In this document: in pieces, positions 7,541 through 14,543 of the stretch
Position numbering within the stretch: position 1 is the stretch's first letter
Layout of the letters: each line of letters starts with the position of its first letter
Assembly: GCA_016935655.1 (NCBI GenBank)
Contig: JAFGQM010000117.1
Coordinates: forward strand, 1 to 19,553
Source: Candidatus Altarchaeota archaeon
GTDB lineage: Archaea > Altiarchaeota > Altiarchaeia > JAFGQM01
Direction of reading: 5' to 3'
Length of the DNA stretch: 19,553 nucleotides
Program-made: the position numbers and the translations under genes
The notes under the pieces: generated by a model
Told to the model about the DNA's origin: nothing
The model's database searches: none
Seen by the model: the letters and a program-made list of their open reading frames with translations, nothing else

Positions 7541-8785
7541 CTAGTCCCACCCCCTCAGTTTCATCGCCTTTACGACCCTCTCCAAAGCGAGTACATACGC
7601 CGCAGTCCTCATATCGACCTTGTACTTTCGAGAATACTCAAGAACCTCCTTAAACGCCTTAACCATCTTTCCCTTGAGCATCTCGTTGACCTCTCCCTCT
7701 TCATGGTAATGACCATGAAGGTTCTGTGCCCACTCTAAGTATGAGACTACGACACCGCCGGCGTTTGCCAGTATGTCGGGAATCAAGAACACGCCTTTTT
7801 TGTTTAGGATCTCATCGGCATCTGTGGTTGTCGGGCCGTTGGCCGCCTCCACTACCATCTTGGCCTTTATCCTTGATGCGTTATCCTTGTTTATGACACC
7901 CTCCATGGCCGCAGGTATCAATATTGTACAGTCAAGCTCCAAGAGCTCCTCGTTGGTTATTGTCTTGTCGCACCCGGGGCATCCTGACAGTGTCCCCTTC
8001 TTTTCCTTAAACTTCTCGACTTCGTAGGGGTTAAGCCCCTTCCCTGAATAGATGCCGCCCTTGGAGTCTGAAAGGGCGACTATCTTTATGCCTAGATTAT
8101 ACAGCAACTTTGCGGTGGTGGCCCCCACATTGCCAAACCCCTGGACCGCACATGTAGTTGTCTTCGCATCTGTCCCAAGATGTTCAAGGGCCTCGATGAC
8201 AACAAACGACACGCCCCTGCCAGTCGCCTCGTTCCTGCCTGCAGAGCCCCAGAGCTCCATGGGCTTTCCTGTGACTACCGCAGGCACCAACCTTCCCTGC
8301 AACTTGCTGTATTCGTCCACTATCCAGGCCATCACCTGCGAGTCCGTGTATAAATCGGGGGCGGGTATGTCCTTCTCTGGGCCTATCATAGGCGCTATCA
8401 GGTCCACATACGCGCGCGTGAGCCTCTCGAGCTCATGCTGGGAAAGCTCCTTCGTATTGCAGACCACCCCGCCCTTCGCACCGCCGAAGGGTATATCCAC
8501 GACCGCGCACTTCCATGTCATGAGGGCTGCCAGGGCGATGACCTCTTCCCGGGTTACTTTGGGATGGTACCTTATGCCGCCCTTGCCCGGGCCACGCGCA
8601 TCGTTATACAAGCATCTATAACCCTTGCAAATCTTCACGACACCGCTATCCAAGTGAAAGGGTAGGTTCACCTCGAGGACTGCCTTCGGCTCGGCGAATA
8701 TGCATGAACAGTATTCATCGAGTTTTATTATGCTCTTGGCCTTCTCCAGTTGTTTGAGTACTACCTGGAATTGATTGTCCTCCAT
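7541..8785 (-). CDS. gdhA: Glutamate dehydrogenase (NAD(P)-dependent)
   Basis: A 414-residue member of the Glu/Leu/Phe/Val dehydrogenase family, which reversibly converts glutamate to 2-oxoglutarate and ammonia. The glycine-rich catalytic motif PFGGAKGGV (99-107) carries the active-site lysine Lys104, and a second conserved stretch GKGGIRYHP lies at 67-75. ATGRGVSF (187-194) opens the nucleotide-binding half, where GFGNVG (216-221) is the Rossmann loop. VEAANGPTT and ILANAGGVVVSYLEW are also family hallmarks. The length is normal for hexameric archaeal and bacterial enzymes. The ATG at 8785 fits a TATA-like element centred about 34 bases upstream. The gene appears to be transcribed alone and converges on the hydrogenase operon. 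It links carbon and nitrogen metabolism and provides or consumes reduced nicotinamide. NAD versus NADP preference cannot be read safely. Confidence 0.95.
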   Translation of the reverse strand: MEDNQFQVVLKQLEKAKSIIKLDEYCSCIFAEPKAVLEVNLPFHLDSGVVKICKGYRCLYNDARGPGKGGIRYHPKVTREEVIALAALMTWKCAVVDIPFGGAKGGVVCNTKELSQHELERLTRAYVDLIAPMIGPEKDIPAPDLYTDSQVMAWIVDEYSKLQGRLVPAVVTGKPMELWGSAGRNEATGRGVSFVVIEALEHLGTDAKTTTCAVQGFGNVGATTAKLLYNLGIKIVALSDSKGGIYSGKGLNPYEVEKFKEKKGTLSGCPGCDKTITNEELLELDCTILIPAAMEGVINKDNASRIKAKMVVEAANGPTTTDADEILNKKGVFLIPDILANAGGVVVSYLEWAQNLHGHYHEEGEVNEMLKGKMVKAFKEVLEYSRKYKVDMRTAAYVLALERVVKAMKLRGWD

Positions 8786-8814
8786 TTCACATCCAATAAA
8801 CTTTCAGGCGAGGG

Positions 8815-8824
8815 AATAAAAAAG
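8815..8824 (-). promoter_or_regulatory. TATA box of glutamate dehydrogenase gene
   Basis: The minus strand reads CTTTTTTATT, centred about 34 bases before the ATG at 8785, giving a predicted leader of only about 8 bases. A second AT-rich element (TTTATT, about 8795-8800) is too close to the ATG to serve this start. Confidence 0.45.
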
Positions 8825-8854
8825 TTGGGTTTAAGGAAAAACGACCAGGCATTC

Positions 8855-9433
8855 TCAATAGTCGATACCCTTCCTGCCCACATAGTTCTTCTTCATCGGA
8901 TGCCTCACGTCCTTCATCTCAGTCACAAGATCAGCGACTTCTAGTATCTCCTTGGGCGCGCCCCTGCCGGTCAGCACAAGCTCGGTCTTCGGGCTTTTCT
9001 CCTTGATCAGGTCCAGGACCAGATTAACCGGGACGAGTTTCTTGTCCATAGCCACATTTATCTCGTCCAAGACAACAATATCATACTTCCCCGAAGTCAG
9101 GACCTTGCGCGCGAACTCGATGCCCTTGAGGGACCTTTTCTCATCGTCCTTGTGGATAGCGAAACAATAGCGGCAGGTGCCGCACCTTATCCTCCCGTTC
9201 TTGAGCTCGTCTGACCACGGGCACGGCTGGCCGTACTGCGCCATATGTATGCTGGGGTTTTTCTTCGAAGCATCAACCTCTCCCAGATATGTGGCGCCCT
9301 TCAGAAACTGGATTATGTATGTGGAGTAGCCGTGGCCAGAGGCCCTGAAGGCCAAGCCCAGGGCAGTAGTGGTCTTCCCCTTCCCATCGCCTGTATACAC
9401 TTGAACCAGGCCCAGATTCTGGGGTTTCATCAT
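8855..9433 (-). CDS. cobO: Cob(I)alamin / cob(I)yrinic acid a,c-diamide adenosyltransferase
   Basis: A 192-residue enzyme of the BtuR/CobO/CobA family, which transfers the adenosyl group of ATP to cobalt(I) corrinoids to make adenosylcobalamin. The nucleotide loop GDGKGKTT (15-22) is the family signature, and VVLDEIN (120-126) and LVLTGRGAP (152-160) are also typical. The N-terminus has two adjacent ATGs (9433 and 9430). The gene begins 5 bases after the stop of the class II ribonucleotide reductase, so it is the last gene of the nrdR operon and probably supplies the cofactor of that enzyme. Unusual is a cysteine group Cys71, Cys84, Cys87 and Cys90 (RCGTCRYC), suggesting a bound metal. The proximal corrinoid substrate (salvaged or made de novo) cannot be told. 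Confidence 0.92.
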   Translation of the reverse strand: MMKPQNLGLVQVYTGDGKGKTTTALGLAFRASGHGYSTYIIQFLKGATYLGEVDASKKNPSIHMAQYGQPCPWSDELKNGRIRCGTCRYCFAIHKDDEKRSLKGIEFARKVLTSGKYDIVVLDEINVAMDKKLVPVNLVLDLIKEKSPKTELVLTGRGAPKEILEVADLVTEMKDVRHPMKKNYVGRKGIDY

Positions 9434-9438
9434 GCGGT

Positions 9439-11553
9439 TCAGCTAGGGCAGACGGGGCACTCCTCTGGGTTCTCTGCAGATGCCTTGGCAGCAGGCTCCG
9501 CACATTTCTCGCTGTCTATGTTCAAAACCTGCTGCTCCCTGCTTCGGTCCCTGTATATGGTGACTCCCTTACAACCTAGCTTATAAGCCAAAACATAGAC
9601 CTTCTCTATGTCCTCGGTGGAAGCGTCATGAGGGAAATTCACGGTCTTTGAGACTGCATTGTCTGTATACTCCTGGAATGCGGCCTGCATCCTTACATGG
9701 TCCTCCGGTGTTATGTCATGGGCTGTAGTGAACACCCTTCTCACATCCGGGGGTATCTCCTCTATGGACTGGATGGACCCCTTCCTGGCTATAAGCCTCA
9801 TAAGGGGCTCGCTGTAGAAACCTTTCTCCCTTGCAATCCTCTCAAAGAGGGGGTTCACTTCAATTAGCTCGTCCCCAGTATCCAAGATGTTCCTCCTGAC
9901 ATAGGAGATGGCAAAAAGAGGCTCTATACCGCTCGAACAGCCCGCTATGATGCTTATAGTGCCCGTAGGCGCTATAGTGGTGACTGTGGCATTCCTCATG
10001 GGGGGGGTCTTGGCAAATACGCTCTTCTTGAAGTTGGGGAATGGCCCCCTGGCCTCAGCAAGCTCCTGGGACATCCTGTTGCCCTCCTCATGTATGAACT
10101 TCATTATGTCCCCCCCGAGCTTAGTGGCCTCCTCGCTGTTATAGGGGATGCCGAGCTCTATTAGCATGTCCGAGAAGCCCATCACGCCCAGGCCTATCTT
10201 CCTGTTGCCCAGAGTCATCTTCTCTATCTGCGGCAGCGGGTATTTGTTCATGTCTATTACATTGTCCAAGAAATGGACAGCCATCCTGACCAGCCTCTTG
10301 AGCTTGGGGTAGTCTATCATCGCCTTGTTGTCATGGTAGGTTATGACCTTGGAGAGGTTCAGCGAGCCGAGATTGCAGGATTCATAGGGTAAAAGAGGCT
10401 GCTCTCCGCAAGGGTTAGTGCTCTCTATCTCGCCCAAAGCAGGCGTAGGATTGTCCTTGTTCAGACGGTCCAGGAAGACTATCCCCGGCTCCCCGTTCTT
10501 CCAAGCCATGGTCACGATAAGGTCGAAGACCCTGCGCGCGTTCAGGCGGTTCACTGGCTGTTTGGTGTGGGGGTTTATCAGGTCGTAATCCTCGTCTTTC
10601 TCCACTGCCTCCATGAATCTCTCTGTGAGGCCAACGGATATGTTGAAATTGGTGAGGGCGTCATTCCGCTCCTTGGCGACCACGAAGTCGAGTATGTCCG
10701 GATGGTCGACCCTCAGTATCGCCATATTAGCGCCCCTCCTAGTGCCCCCTTGTTTTATCACCTCAGTGGCTATATTGAACACCTTCATGAAGGATATCGG
10801 GCCAGAGGCGACGCCACTGGTGGATTTCACTATATCGCCGGCAGGTCTAATCCTGGAGAAGGAAAACCCTGTGCCGCCACCGCTGCGATGAATCAAGGCC
10901 GTGTTCTTTATCGCCTCGAATATGCTTTCCATGGAGTCTTCTATCGGCAATACAAAGCACGCTGAGAGCTGCTGCAGCTCCCTGCCAGCATTCATGAGCG
11001 TGGGTGAATTGGGAACAAACTCAAGGTTTATCAAAGCCTTGTAGAACTCCCTCTCAGTCTTCTTCACCCCCTCCTCCTCCGCTCCATAATTCACGTCAGC
11101 CCGCGCTACATTCTTTGCGACCCTCTTGAACATCTCCTTGGGGGTCTCTACAACCTTGCCGTTCTCGTCCTTTCTTAGATATCTCCTCTCAAGGACCCTG
11201 ATTGCGTTTAGTGTCAGCTTTACATCGTCCTCTACGCCTAACAAAGACTTGGCCTCACGGAGCTCCTTCCTCTTCTGCCTGTATAGTATGTAGGCTTTAG
11301 CAGTCTTTGCATGGCCTGATTCAATAAGGACCTTCTCCACAAAGTCCTGCACCTCTTCCACGGTTGGGATCGTGTGGCCATCATATTTTTCCTCAAGCAG
11401 CTCCACAACCCTGTCAGAAAGTTTATCGGCCAATGCGCGGTCGCTCCCGCCTACGGCCACAGCAGCCTTGTATATGGCAACCGTTATCTTTCCCTGGTCG
11501 AACTTCACTACCCTGCCGTCCCTCTTCTTTATTTTCGTTATCGTCGTTTCCAT
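9439..11553 (-). CDS. nrdJ: Adenosylcobalamin-dependent (class II) ribonucleotide reductase
   Basis: A 704-residue catalytic subunit that reduces ribonucleotides to deoxyribonucleotides with a cobalamin-generated radical and no separate radical subunit. An ATP-cone (about 5-95) gives allosteric control. The catalytic barrel carries Cys199 (LSACFVLP), SGGGTGFSFSRIRP (224-237), the NPCGE motif with Asn380, Cys382 (thiyl radical) and Glu384, and Cys393 (ESCNLGS). Cys199 and Cys393 form the reducible pair; the Cys382-Cys393 spacing of 11 matches the Thermotoga enzyme. GTRRGANMAIL lies at 270-280. The tail ends with ECPVC (Cys699, Cys702), which shuttles electrons from thioredoxin or glutaredoxin. 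The length is close to that of compact class II enzymes. The gene starts 1 base after nrdR stops. It is controlled, by inference, by the NrdR boxes upstream of nrdR. Confidence 0.96.
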   Translation of the reverse strand: METTITKIKKRDGRVVKFDQGKITVAIYKAAVAVGGSDRALADKLSDRVVELLEEKYDGHTIPTVEEVQDFVEKVLIESGHAKTAKAYILYRQKRKELREAKSLLGVEDDVKLTLNAIRVLERRYLRKDENGKVVETPKEMFKRVAKNVARADVNYGAEEEGVKKTEREFYKALINLEFVPNSPTLMNAGRELQQLSACFVLPIEDSMESIFEAIKNTALIHRSGGGTGFSFSRIRPAGDIVKSTSGVASGPISFMKVFNIATEVIKQGGTRRGANMAILRVDHPDILDFVVAKERNDALTNFNISVGLTERFMEAVEKDEDYDLINPHTKQPVNRLNARRVFDLIVTMAWKNGEPGIVFLDRLNKDNPTPALGEIESTNPCGEQPLLPYESCNLGSLNLSKVITYHDNKAMIDYPKLKRLVRMAVHFLDNVIDMNKYPLPQIEKMTLGNRKIGLGVMGFSDMLIELGIPYNSEEATKLGGDIMKFIHEEGNRMSQELAEARGPFPNFKKSVFAKTPPMRNATVTTIAPTGTISIIAGCSSGIEPLFAISYVRRNILDTGDELIEVNPLFERIAREKGFYSEPLMRLIARKGSIQSIEEIPPDVRRVFTTAHDITPEDHVRMQAAFQEYTDNAVSKTVNFPHDASTEDIEKVYVLAYKLGCKGVTIYRDRSREQQVLNIDSEKCAEPAAKASAENPEECPVCPS

Positions 11554-11554
11554 C

Positions 11555-12007
11555 TTATTTCTTCAGCAACTTTCTGACCTCCCTCTCGAACGTGTCCAAA
11601 TCCGCAAAATCCCTGTAAACCGATGCAAAGCGTATGTATGCGACCTTGTCAAGTTTCTTGAGCTTCTTCATGACCAGCTCGCCTATGGCCGAACTGCTTA
11701 TCTCGGTCTCGTCCATTGCGCGCAGCTCCATCTCGACATCCGATACGAGCTTTTCCATATCCTCCCTGCTTATGGGACGCTTCTCACAGGCCTTGATGAC
11801 GCCCTTAAGCAGCTTCTCCCTGTCGAACTGTTCACGCTTCCCATCCTTTTTCACAACCGTCAGCTCGATGGTCTCCACGCGCTCATATGTATTAAATCGC
11901 TTGCTACACTTCAAGCACTCCCGCCTTCTCCTAGTTATCCCAGAATCCTCTAGGTCCCTCTTGTCGACGACCCTGGTTTCCGTATAGGAGCAGTAGGGGC
12001 ACCTCAT
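11555..12007 (-). CDS. nrdR: Transcriptional repressor NrdR
   Basis: A 150-residue zinc-ribbon / ATP-cone regulator that senses ATP and dATP and represses ribonucleotide reductase genes. The zinc ribbon has Cys3, Cys6, Cys31 and Cys34 (RCPYC and CLKCSKRF), with an arginine patch GITRRRREC between them that contacts DNA. The ATP-cone spans about 46-136 and is clearly related to the one at the N-terminus of the neighbouring reductase. NrdR is nearly universal in bacteria but patchy in Archaea, so its occurrence here is notable. The gene opens the operon nrdR-nrdJ-cobO, 1 base before nrdJ. Two palindromes in its promoter make autorepression likely. The leader shows no strong Shine-Dalgarno sequence. 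Confidence 0.96.
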   Translation of the reverse strand: MRCPYCSYTETRVVDKRDLEDSGITRRRRECLKCSKRFNTYERVETIELTVVKKDGKREQFDREKLLKGVIKACEKRPISREDMEKLVSDVEMELRAMDETEISSSAIGELVMKKLKKLDKVAYIRFASVYRDFADLDTFEREVRKLLKK

Positions 12008-12015
12008 CGCTTACA

Positions 12016-12031
12016 ACCCAATATATTGTGT
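12016..12031 (-). promoter_or_regulatory. NrdR box 1 (downstream)
   Basis: The 16 bases ACCCAATATATTGTGT form a palindrome with one mismatched pair around a perfect CAATATATTG core. They match the bacterial NrdR-box consensus (acaC...G-tgt, AT-rich middle). The site lies 9 bases before the nrdR start codon and downstream of the predicted transcription start. Confidence 0.7.
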
Positions 12032-12047
12032 CTCTCGTTGGTAAACA

Positions 12048-12063
12048 TAACAACCCGTTGTGT
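12048..12063 (-). promoter_or_regulatory. NrdR box 2 (over the predicted start site)
   Basis: TAACAACCCGTTGTGT contains the imperfect palindrome ACAAC-CC-GTTGT. Its centre is 32 bases from that of box 1, three helical turns, with a 16-base gap. That is the canonical arrangement of bacterial NrdR-box pairs. It overlaps the transcription start predicted from the TATA box at 12083-12092, so binding would block initiation. It is a weaker match than box 1. Confidence 0.6.
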
Positions 12064-12082
12064 TGGAGTATTAAGGAATAGG

Positions 12083-12092
12083 TATATAAAAA
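12083..12092 (-). promoter_or_regulatory. TATA box of the nrdR operon
   Basis: The minus strand reads TTTTTATATA, preceded by GGTTAG, a purine-rich BRE-like stretch. The predicted start near 12060 leaves a leader of about 53 bases, longer than for the neighbours, and this leader holds both NrdR boxes. Confidence 0.6.
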
Positions 12093-12093
12093 C

Positions 12094-12310
12094 TAACCTT
12101 TTTTGGGGATTTTCAAAAAAAATTTATGGTTTTGAAAACATGTATTCACAGATTTTCGTCATAGAACAATAATTGTGCGCGATCCTCAAACTGAAAAAAC
12201 GGTCTTTTTATATGATTACGCACACACGGCTTATTGTGTCCAGGGTGGTCGATTATACCGAAATTGGATGGATAGAATACCGGAAGTGACGGGGGTGGTC
12301 CATCCTGAGG
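12094..12310. other. Intergenic region with orphan promoter-like element and inverted repeat
   Basis: No convincing gene. Features seen are a 9-base inverted repeat TTTTCAAAA / TTTTGAAAA (12110-12118, 12130-12138), a short palindrome ACAATAATTGT (12166-12176) and a plus-strand TATA-like TTTTTATATG (12205-12214). These are followed by ACACGGCTTATTGTGT (12224-12239), whose outer ACAC/GTGT arms resemble a NrdR box. Next comes a possible stem GGATGGA / TCCATCC (12266-12272 with 12299-12305) and the octamer GGGTGGTC twice, 50 bases apart (12243, 12293). A short transcript starting near 12235 and ending over the tail of the HTH-CBS gene is conceivable, but no known RNA family is recognised. Confidence 0.35.
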
Positions 12311-12868
12311 CTACATCATCAGCTTTAGAGCATCGGCCTTGGTTATTATGCCTGCTATATGCCCGCCTCTTGTAACTAATACTGCAGAACTATTGGCCAG
12401 CAGGCTTAAAACCTTGTCCAATGGCTCTTCCATATCCAAGTTGGGGAAGGACTTGTCCATAACATCCTTTATTTTCCTGGAAGATGCGCGGGCGCCCTTC
12501 TTGGATAATATCTGGACTAGCTTAGTATCAGTGACCGAGCCTATGGGCTTGCTGCCTTCCATCACTGGCATCTGCGAGATGCCTCTCGACTCCATGGTAT
12601 AAACAACCTTTTTTAGAGTGTCTGAAGACTTACAATATGCTACGGGCGTGGACATTATATCCCTAAGGCTCAGCAGCTTCGGCTTTTTGGATGACTTGTT
12701 CTTTATAACCGAGAGTATCTTCTCGGCGGTGCTCAGCTTCGTGTCTATCCCCCCCCTCTCTATCCTGGCTATCAGGGACTGGCTAAGCCCCGCTGCATCT
12801 GCAACCTCTTTCTGCGTCAATCCAGCCTTTTTCCTAAGGTAGCGAAACTCTTGCCCTGTAGGCAGCAT
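12311..12868 (-). CDS. HTH (XRE-type) - tandem CBS domain regulator
   Basis: A 185-residue predicted transcriptional regulator. The N-terminal helix-turn-helix (about 4-58; LRKKAGLTQKEVADAAGLSQ) is of the Cro/XRE type, and SQSLIARIE is the recognition-helix pattern of the archaeal HTH-CBS family. Two CBS motifs follow (about 66-122, beginning LLSLRDIMSTPV, and 132-184, beginning RKIKDVMDKSF). CBS pairs bind adenosine nucleotides or S-adenosyl compounds, so the protein probably senses cell energy or methyl status. The frame is open up to 12922, but family members start with MLPTG, so I choose the ATG at 12868. It overlaps the end of the preceding gene by 35 bases, which implies translational coupling. 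It is the last gene of the glutaredoxin-thioredoxin reductase operon. The target is unknown. Confidence 0.87.
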   Translation of the reverse strand: MLPTGQEFRYLRKKAGLTQKEVADAAGLSQSLIARIERGGIDTKLSTAEKILSVIKNKSSKKPKLLSLRDIMSTPVAYCKSSDTLKKVVYTMESRGISQMPVMEGSKPIGSVTDTKLVQILSKKGARASSRKIKDVMDKSFPNLDMEEPLDKVLSLLANSSAVLVTRGGHIAGIITKADALKLMM

Positions 12869-13328
12869 CTTTGGAAAACCCGAATATTGACGATAGTGAA
12901 TCAAAAATCTTTTCCAGGGCAATCTCCATTTCAGAAGGCGTCACGGAGAGCCCCAGACTTGCGTCGCCGCCCTTTATCTCGAACTCCCCCCCGAATCTCG
13001 GGGTGAACTCAAAGAGGCCGCTATCGTCCGTGCTTGAATGATACATCGGCTTATCGTCAAAATAAACATCAATGCTTAGGTTTTGGATGGGCACCATGTT
13101 CATATCTATGTCCTTGGCCGCCCATATCCTCAAAGTATCCCTCGCTTCACAGGACTCGAATTCCGTGTAGAAGGAAACCTTGTCTGTAGTGCCCGTCTTG
13201 GCCAAGAATTTCGTTATTGTGCCTGGGTTACCCGGCAGTGAGCAGGGGCAATCAGACGTCGACCAGACTAGGGGTAGCGATGATACTGCCAGGACCAAGA
13301 CTGACAAGACAAACTTATTTGGGGACAT
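12834..13328 (-). CDS. Small secreted protein with Ig-like (carboxypeptidase-regulatory type) domain
   Basis: A 164-residue exported protein of unknown function. A signal peptide (about 1-23) has a hydrophobic core LSVLVLAVSSLPLVW. Two cysteines follow at once (DCPC). The pattern VDVYFDDKPMYHSSTDDSGLFEF (about residues 84-106, abridged here) is typical of extracellular beta-sandwich domains of the carboxypeptidase-regulatory or Ig-like type often found in archaeal surface proteins. A hydrophobic stretch near the C-terminus (IFDSLSSIFGF) is amphipathic rather than a membrane anchor. The gene starts 6 bases after the thioredoxin reductase stop and overlaps the HTH-CBS gene, so it belongs to the same operon. 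Its link to thiol redox may be its own DCPC pair; this is inference. Confidence 0.72.
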   Translation of the reverse strand: MSPNKFVLSVLVLAVSSLPLVWSTSDCPCSLPGNPGTITKFLAKTGTTDKVSFYTEFESCEARDTLRIWAAKDIDMNMVPIQNLSIDVYFDDKPMYHSSTDDSGLFEFTPRFGGEFEIKGGDASLGLSVTPSEMEIALEKIFDSLSSIFGFSKDAAYRARVSLP

Positions 13329-13334
13329 TTTATA

Positions 13335-14258
13335 CTACTTGGACTCCAAGTCAAGCCCTCCTAGATATTTATAAGCGCTAAAGGCAGCCTTGACACCGTC
13401 GGCAGCCGCAGTTACGACCTGCTTGAACCCGGTGTTGGTCACATCACCCGCAGCGAAGACGCCCTCGACATTGGTCTTGCATCTGTTGTCTACTATGATC
13501 TCCTTTCGTTCATTCACCACAACGCCCATATCCCTAGCCAAGTTAGAACCTGGCATATACCCCACTTCAACAAACAATCCATCCAACCTAAAGTCCTTAG
13601 ACCCTTCGTAAGGTTTATCAAGGACTGCCCCGGTTACGAACTTATCGCCTTTGATTTCGACCACGTTGGTGTTGGATACAATCTCTATGTTCTTCTTCTT
13701 ATCCATCCTGCTGATGTTTATCGGCTCGGCCCTGAGCCTATCCCCCCGGTAGATAACATAAACTTGTTTTGCATATTCGCTCAACAGAATGGACTCTTTG
13801 ACTGCAGAATCGCTTCCGCCCACGACAGCCACGGTCTTGCCCTTGAAGAAGGCTGCATCGCATGTGGCGCAGTAGCTCACACCCTTGCCCTGGAATTCGT
13901 TCTCCCCCGGGATGTCCAACTTCCTATGCTCACTGCCGGTAGCCAAAAGTATGCTCCTAGCCTCGAGCGCCCCGCCAGATCTGGTCTTTGCCAAGAAGTT
14001 CTTGCCACCGCGCTTTATCTCGACTATATCATCCTGCTTTATCTCCACCCCCAGATGCTCCACGTGCTCCCTGAACTTTTCCATCAGGTCCAGACCAGAG
14101 GAGCTTTTGACGCCTGGCCAGTTCTCTATCAAATGGGCATTCACTATGGTGCCGCCAACCTGCTTGGTTATGACTATCGTCTTTAAATGGAATCTGGCGG
14201 CATATATGGCTGCGCTCAAACCGGCAGGACCCCCCCCTACAATGAGAAAATCGTACAT
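13335..14258 (-). CDS. trxB: Thioredoxin reductase (low molecular weight type)
   Basis: A 307-residue FAD flavoprotein that reduces thioredoxin or glutaredoxin-like proteins. GGGPAG (8-13) is the FAD-binding loop, CATC (Cys130, Cys133) the redox-active disulfide in the nucleotide domain, GGSDSA the NAD(P)-binding loop (147-152) and VFAAGDV the second FAD motif. The usual HRRxxxR signature for the NADPH 2'-phosphate reads YRGDRLR (170-176) here, so coenzyme preference may differ. I start at the ATG at 14258, 2 bases after the glutaredoxin stop. A TTG two codons upstream would overlap that stop. It sits directly behind the glutaredoxin-like gene, which is its probable substrate, and the couple could reduce the class II ribonucleotide reductase encoded in the window. 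Confidence 0.95.
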   Translation of the reverse strand: MYDFLIVGGGPAGLSAAIYAARFHLKTIVITKQVGGTIVNAHLIENWPGVKSSSGLDLMEKFREHVEHLGVEIKQDDIVEIKRGGKNFLAKTRSGGALEARSILLATGSEHRKLDIPGENEFQGKGVSYCATCDAAFFKGKTVAVVGGSDSAVKESILLSEYAKQVYVIYRGDRLRAEPINISRMDKKKNIEIVSNTNVVEIKGDKFVTGAVLDKPYEGSKDFRLDGLFVEVGYMPGSNLARDMGVVVNERKEIIVDNRCKTNVEGVFAAGDVTNTGFKQVVTAAADGVKAAFSAYKYLGGLDLESK

Positions 14259-14260
14259 GA

Positions 14261-14491
14261 TCAAAGCTTTAGGGCCTCTTTTAATGCATCCTCGTCAAAA
14301 CCCACTATCATCTTACCCTCCACTTCTATGACGGGCACACCCATCTGCCCCGACTTGTCAATCATCTCCTGCGCAGCCTTCTTGTCCTCGGCCACATTCA
14401 CATCCTTGAACTTGACCTTGTTCTTCTTCAAAAACTCCTTTGCCATCTTACAATACGGGCAAGTGGGTGTGGAATATACCGCAATTTTCAT
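14261..14491 (-). CDS. Glutaredoxin-like redoxin (YruB-type)
   Basis: A 76-residue thioredoxin-fold redoxin. The active site is CPYC (Cys11, Cys14) in the first helix, GVPVIEV carries the cis-proline, and VGFDED closes the fold. The combination resembles the YruB / NrdH-like glutaredoxins that are reduced by thioredoxin reductase rather than by glutathione, which fits an archaeon and the thioredoxin reductase gene just behind it. The start codon at 14491 follows a strong ribosome site, AAAGGAGG at 14497-14504, with 5 bases of spacing. It is the first gene of the operon and a candidate electron donor to ribonucleotide reductase. Confidence 0.93.
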   Translation of the reverse strand: MKIAVYSTPTCPYCKMAKEFLKKNKVKFKDVNVAEDKKAAQEMIDKSGQMGVPVIEVEGKMIVGFDEDALKEALKL

Positions 14492-14529
14492 TTATGCCTC
14501 CTTTGTAACATATAGTATAATAAGAAGGA

Positions 14530-14543
14530 ATAATAAAAAAAGA
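14530..14543 (-). promoter_or_regulatory. TATA region of the glutaredoxin operon
   Basis: The minus strand reads TTCTTTTTTTATTAT. A start about 26 bases on, near 14509, leaves a leader that can hold the strong Shine-Dalgarno sequence. A nearer TATA-like run at 14511-14523 would give a leaderless message and waste that ribosome site, so I prefer the distal one. Confidence 0.4.

Noticed and set aside
12236..12316. H/ACA or C/D box guide RNA in the intergenic region
   Set aside because: An ACA and a CTGA can be found, but no proper box C, kink-turn or lower stem next to the ACA is present.
12175..12375. A 66-codon plus-strand frame in the intergenic region
   Set aside because: It needs a non-ATG start, has no ribosome site, runs antisense into the HTH-CBS gene and shows no protein-like pattern. 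The promoter-like element there is kept as a separate observation.
12869..12922. Earlier start for the HTH-CBS gene
   Set aside because: Family members begin with MLPTG; the upstream 18 residues overlap the preceding gene's coding end and add no conserved sequence.
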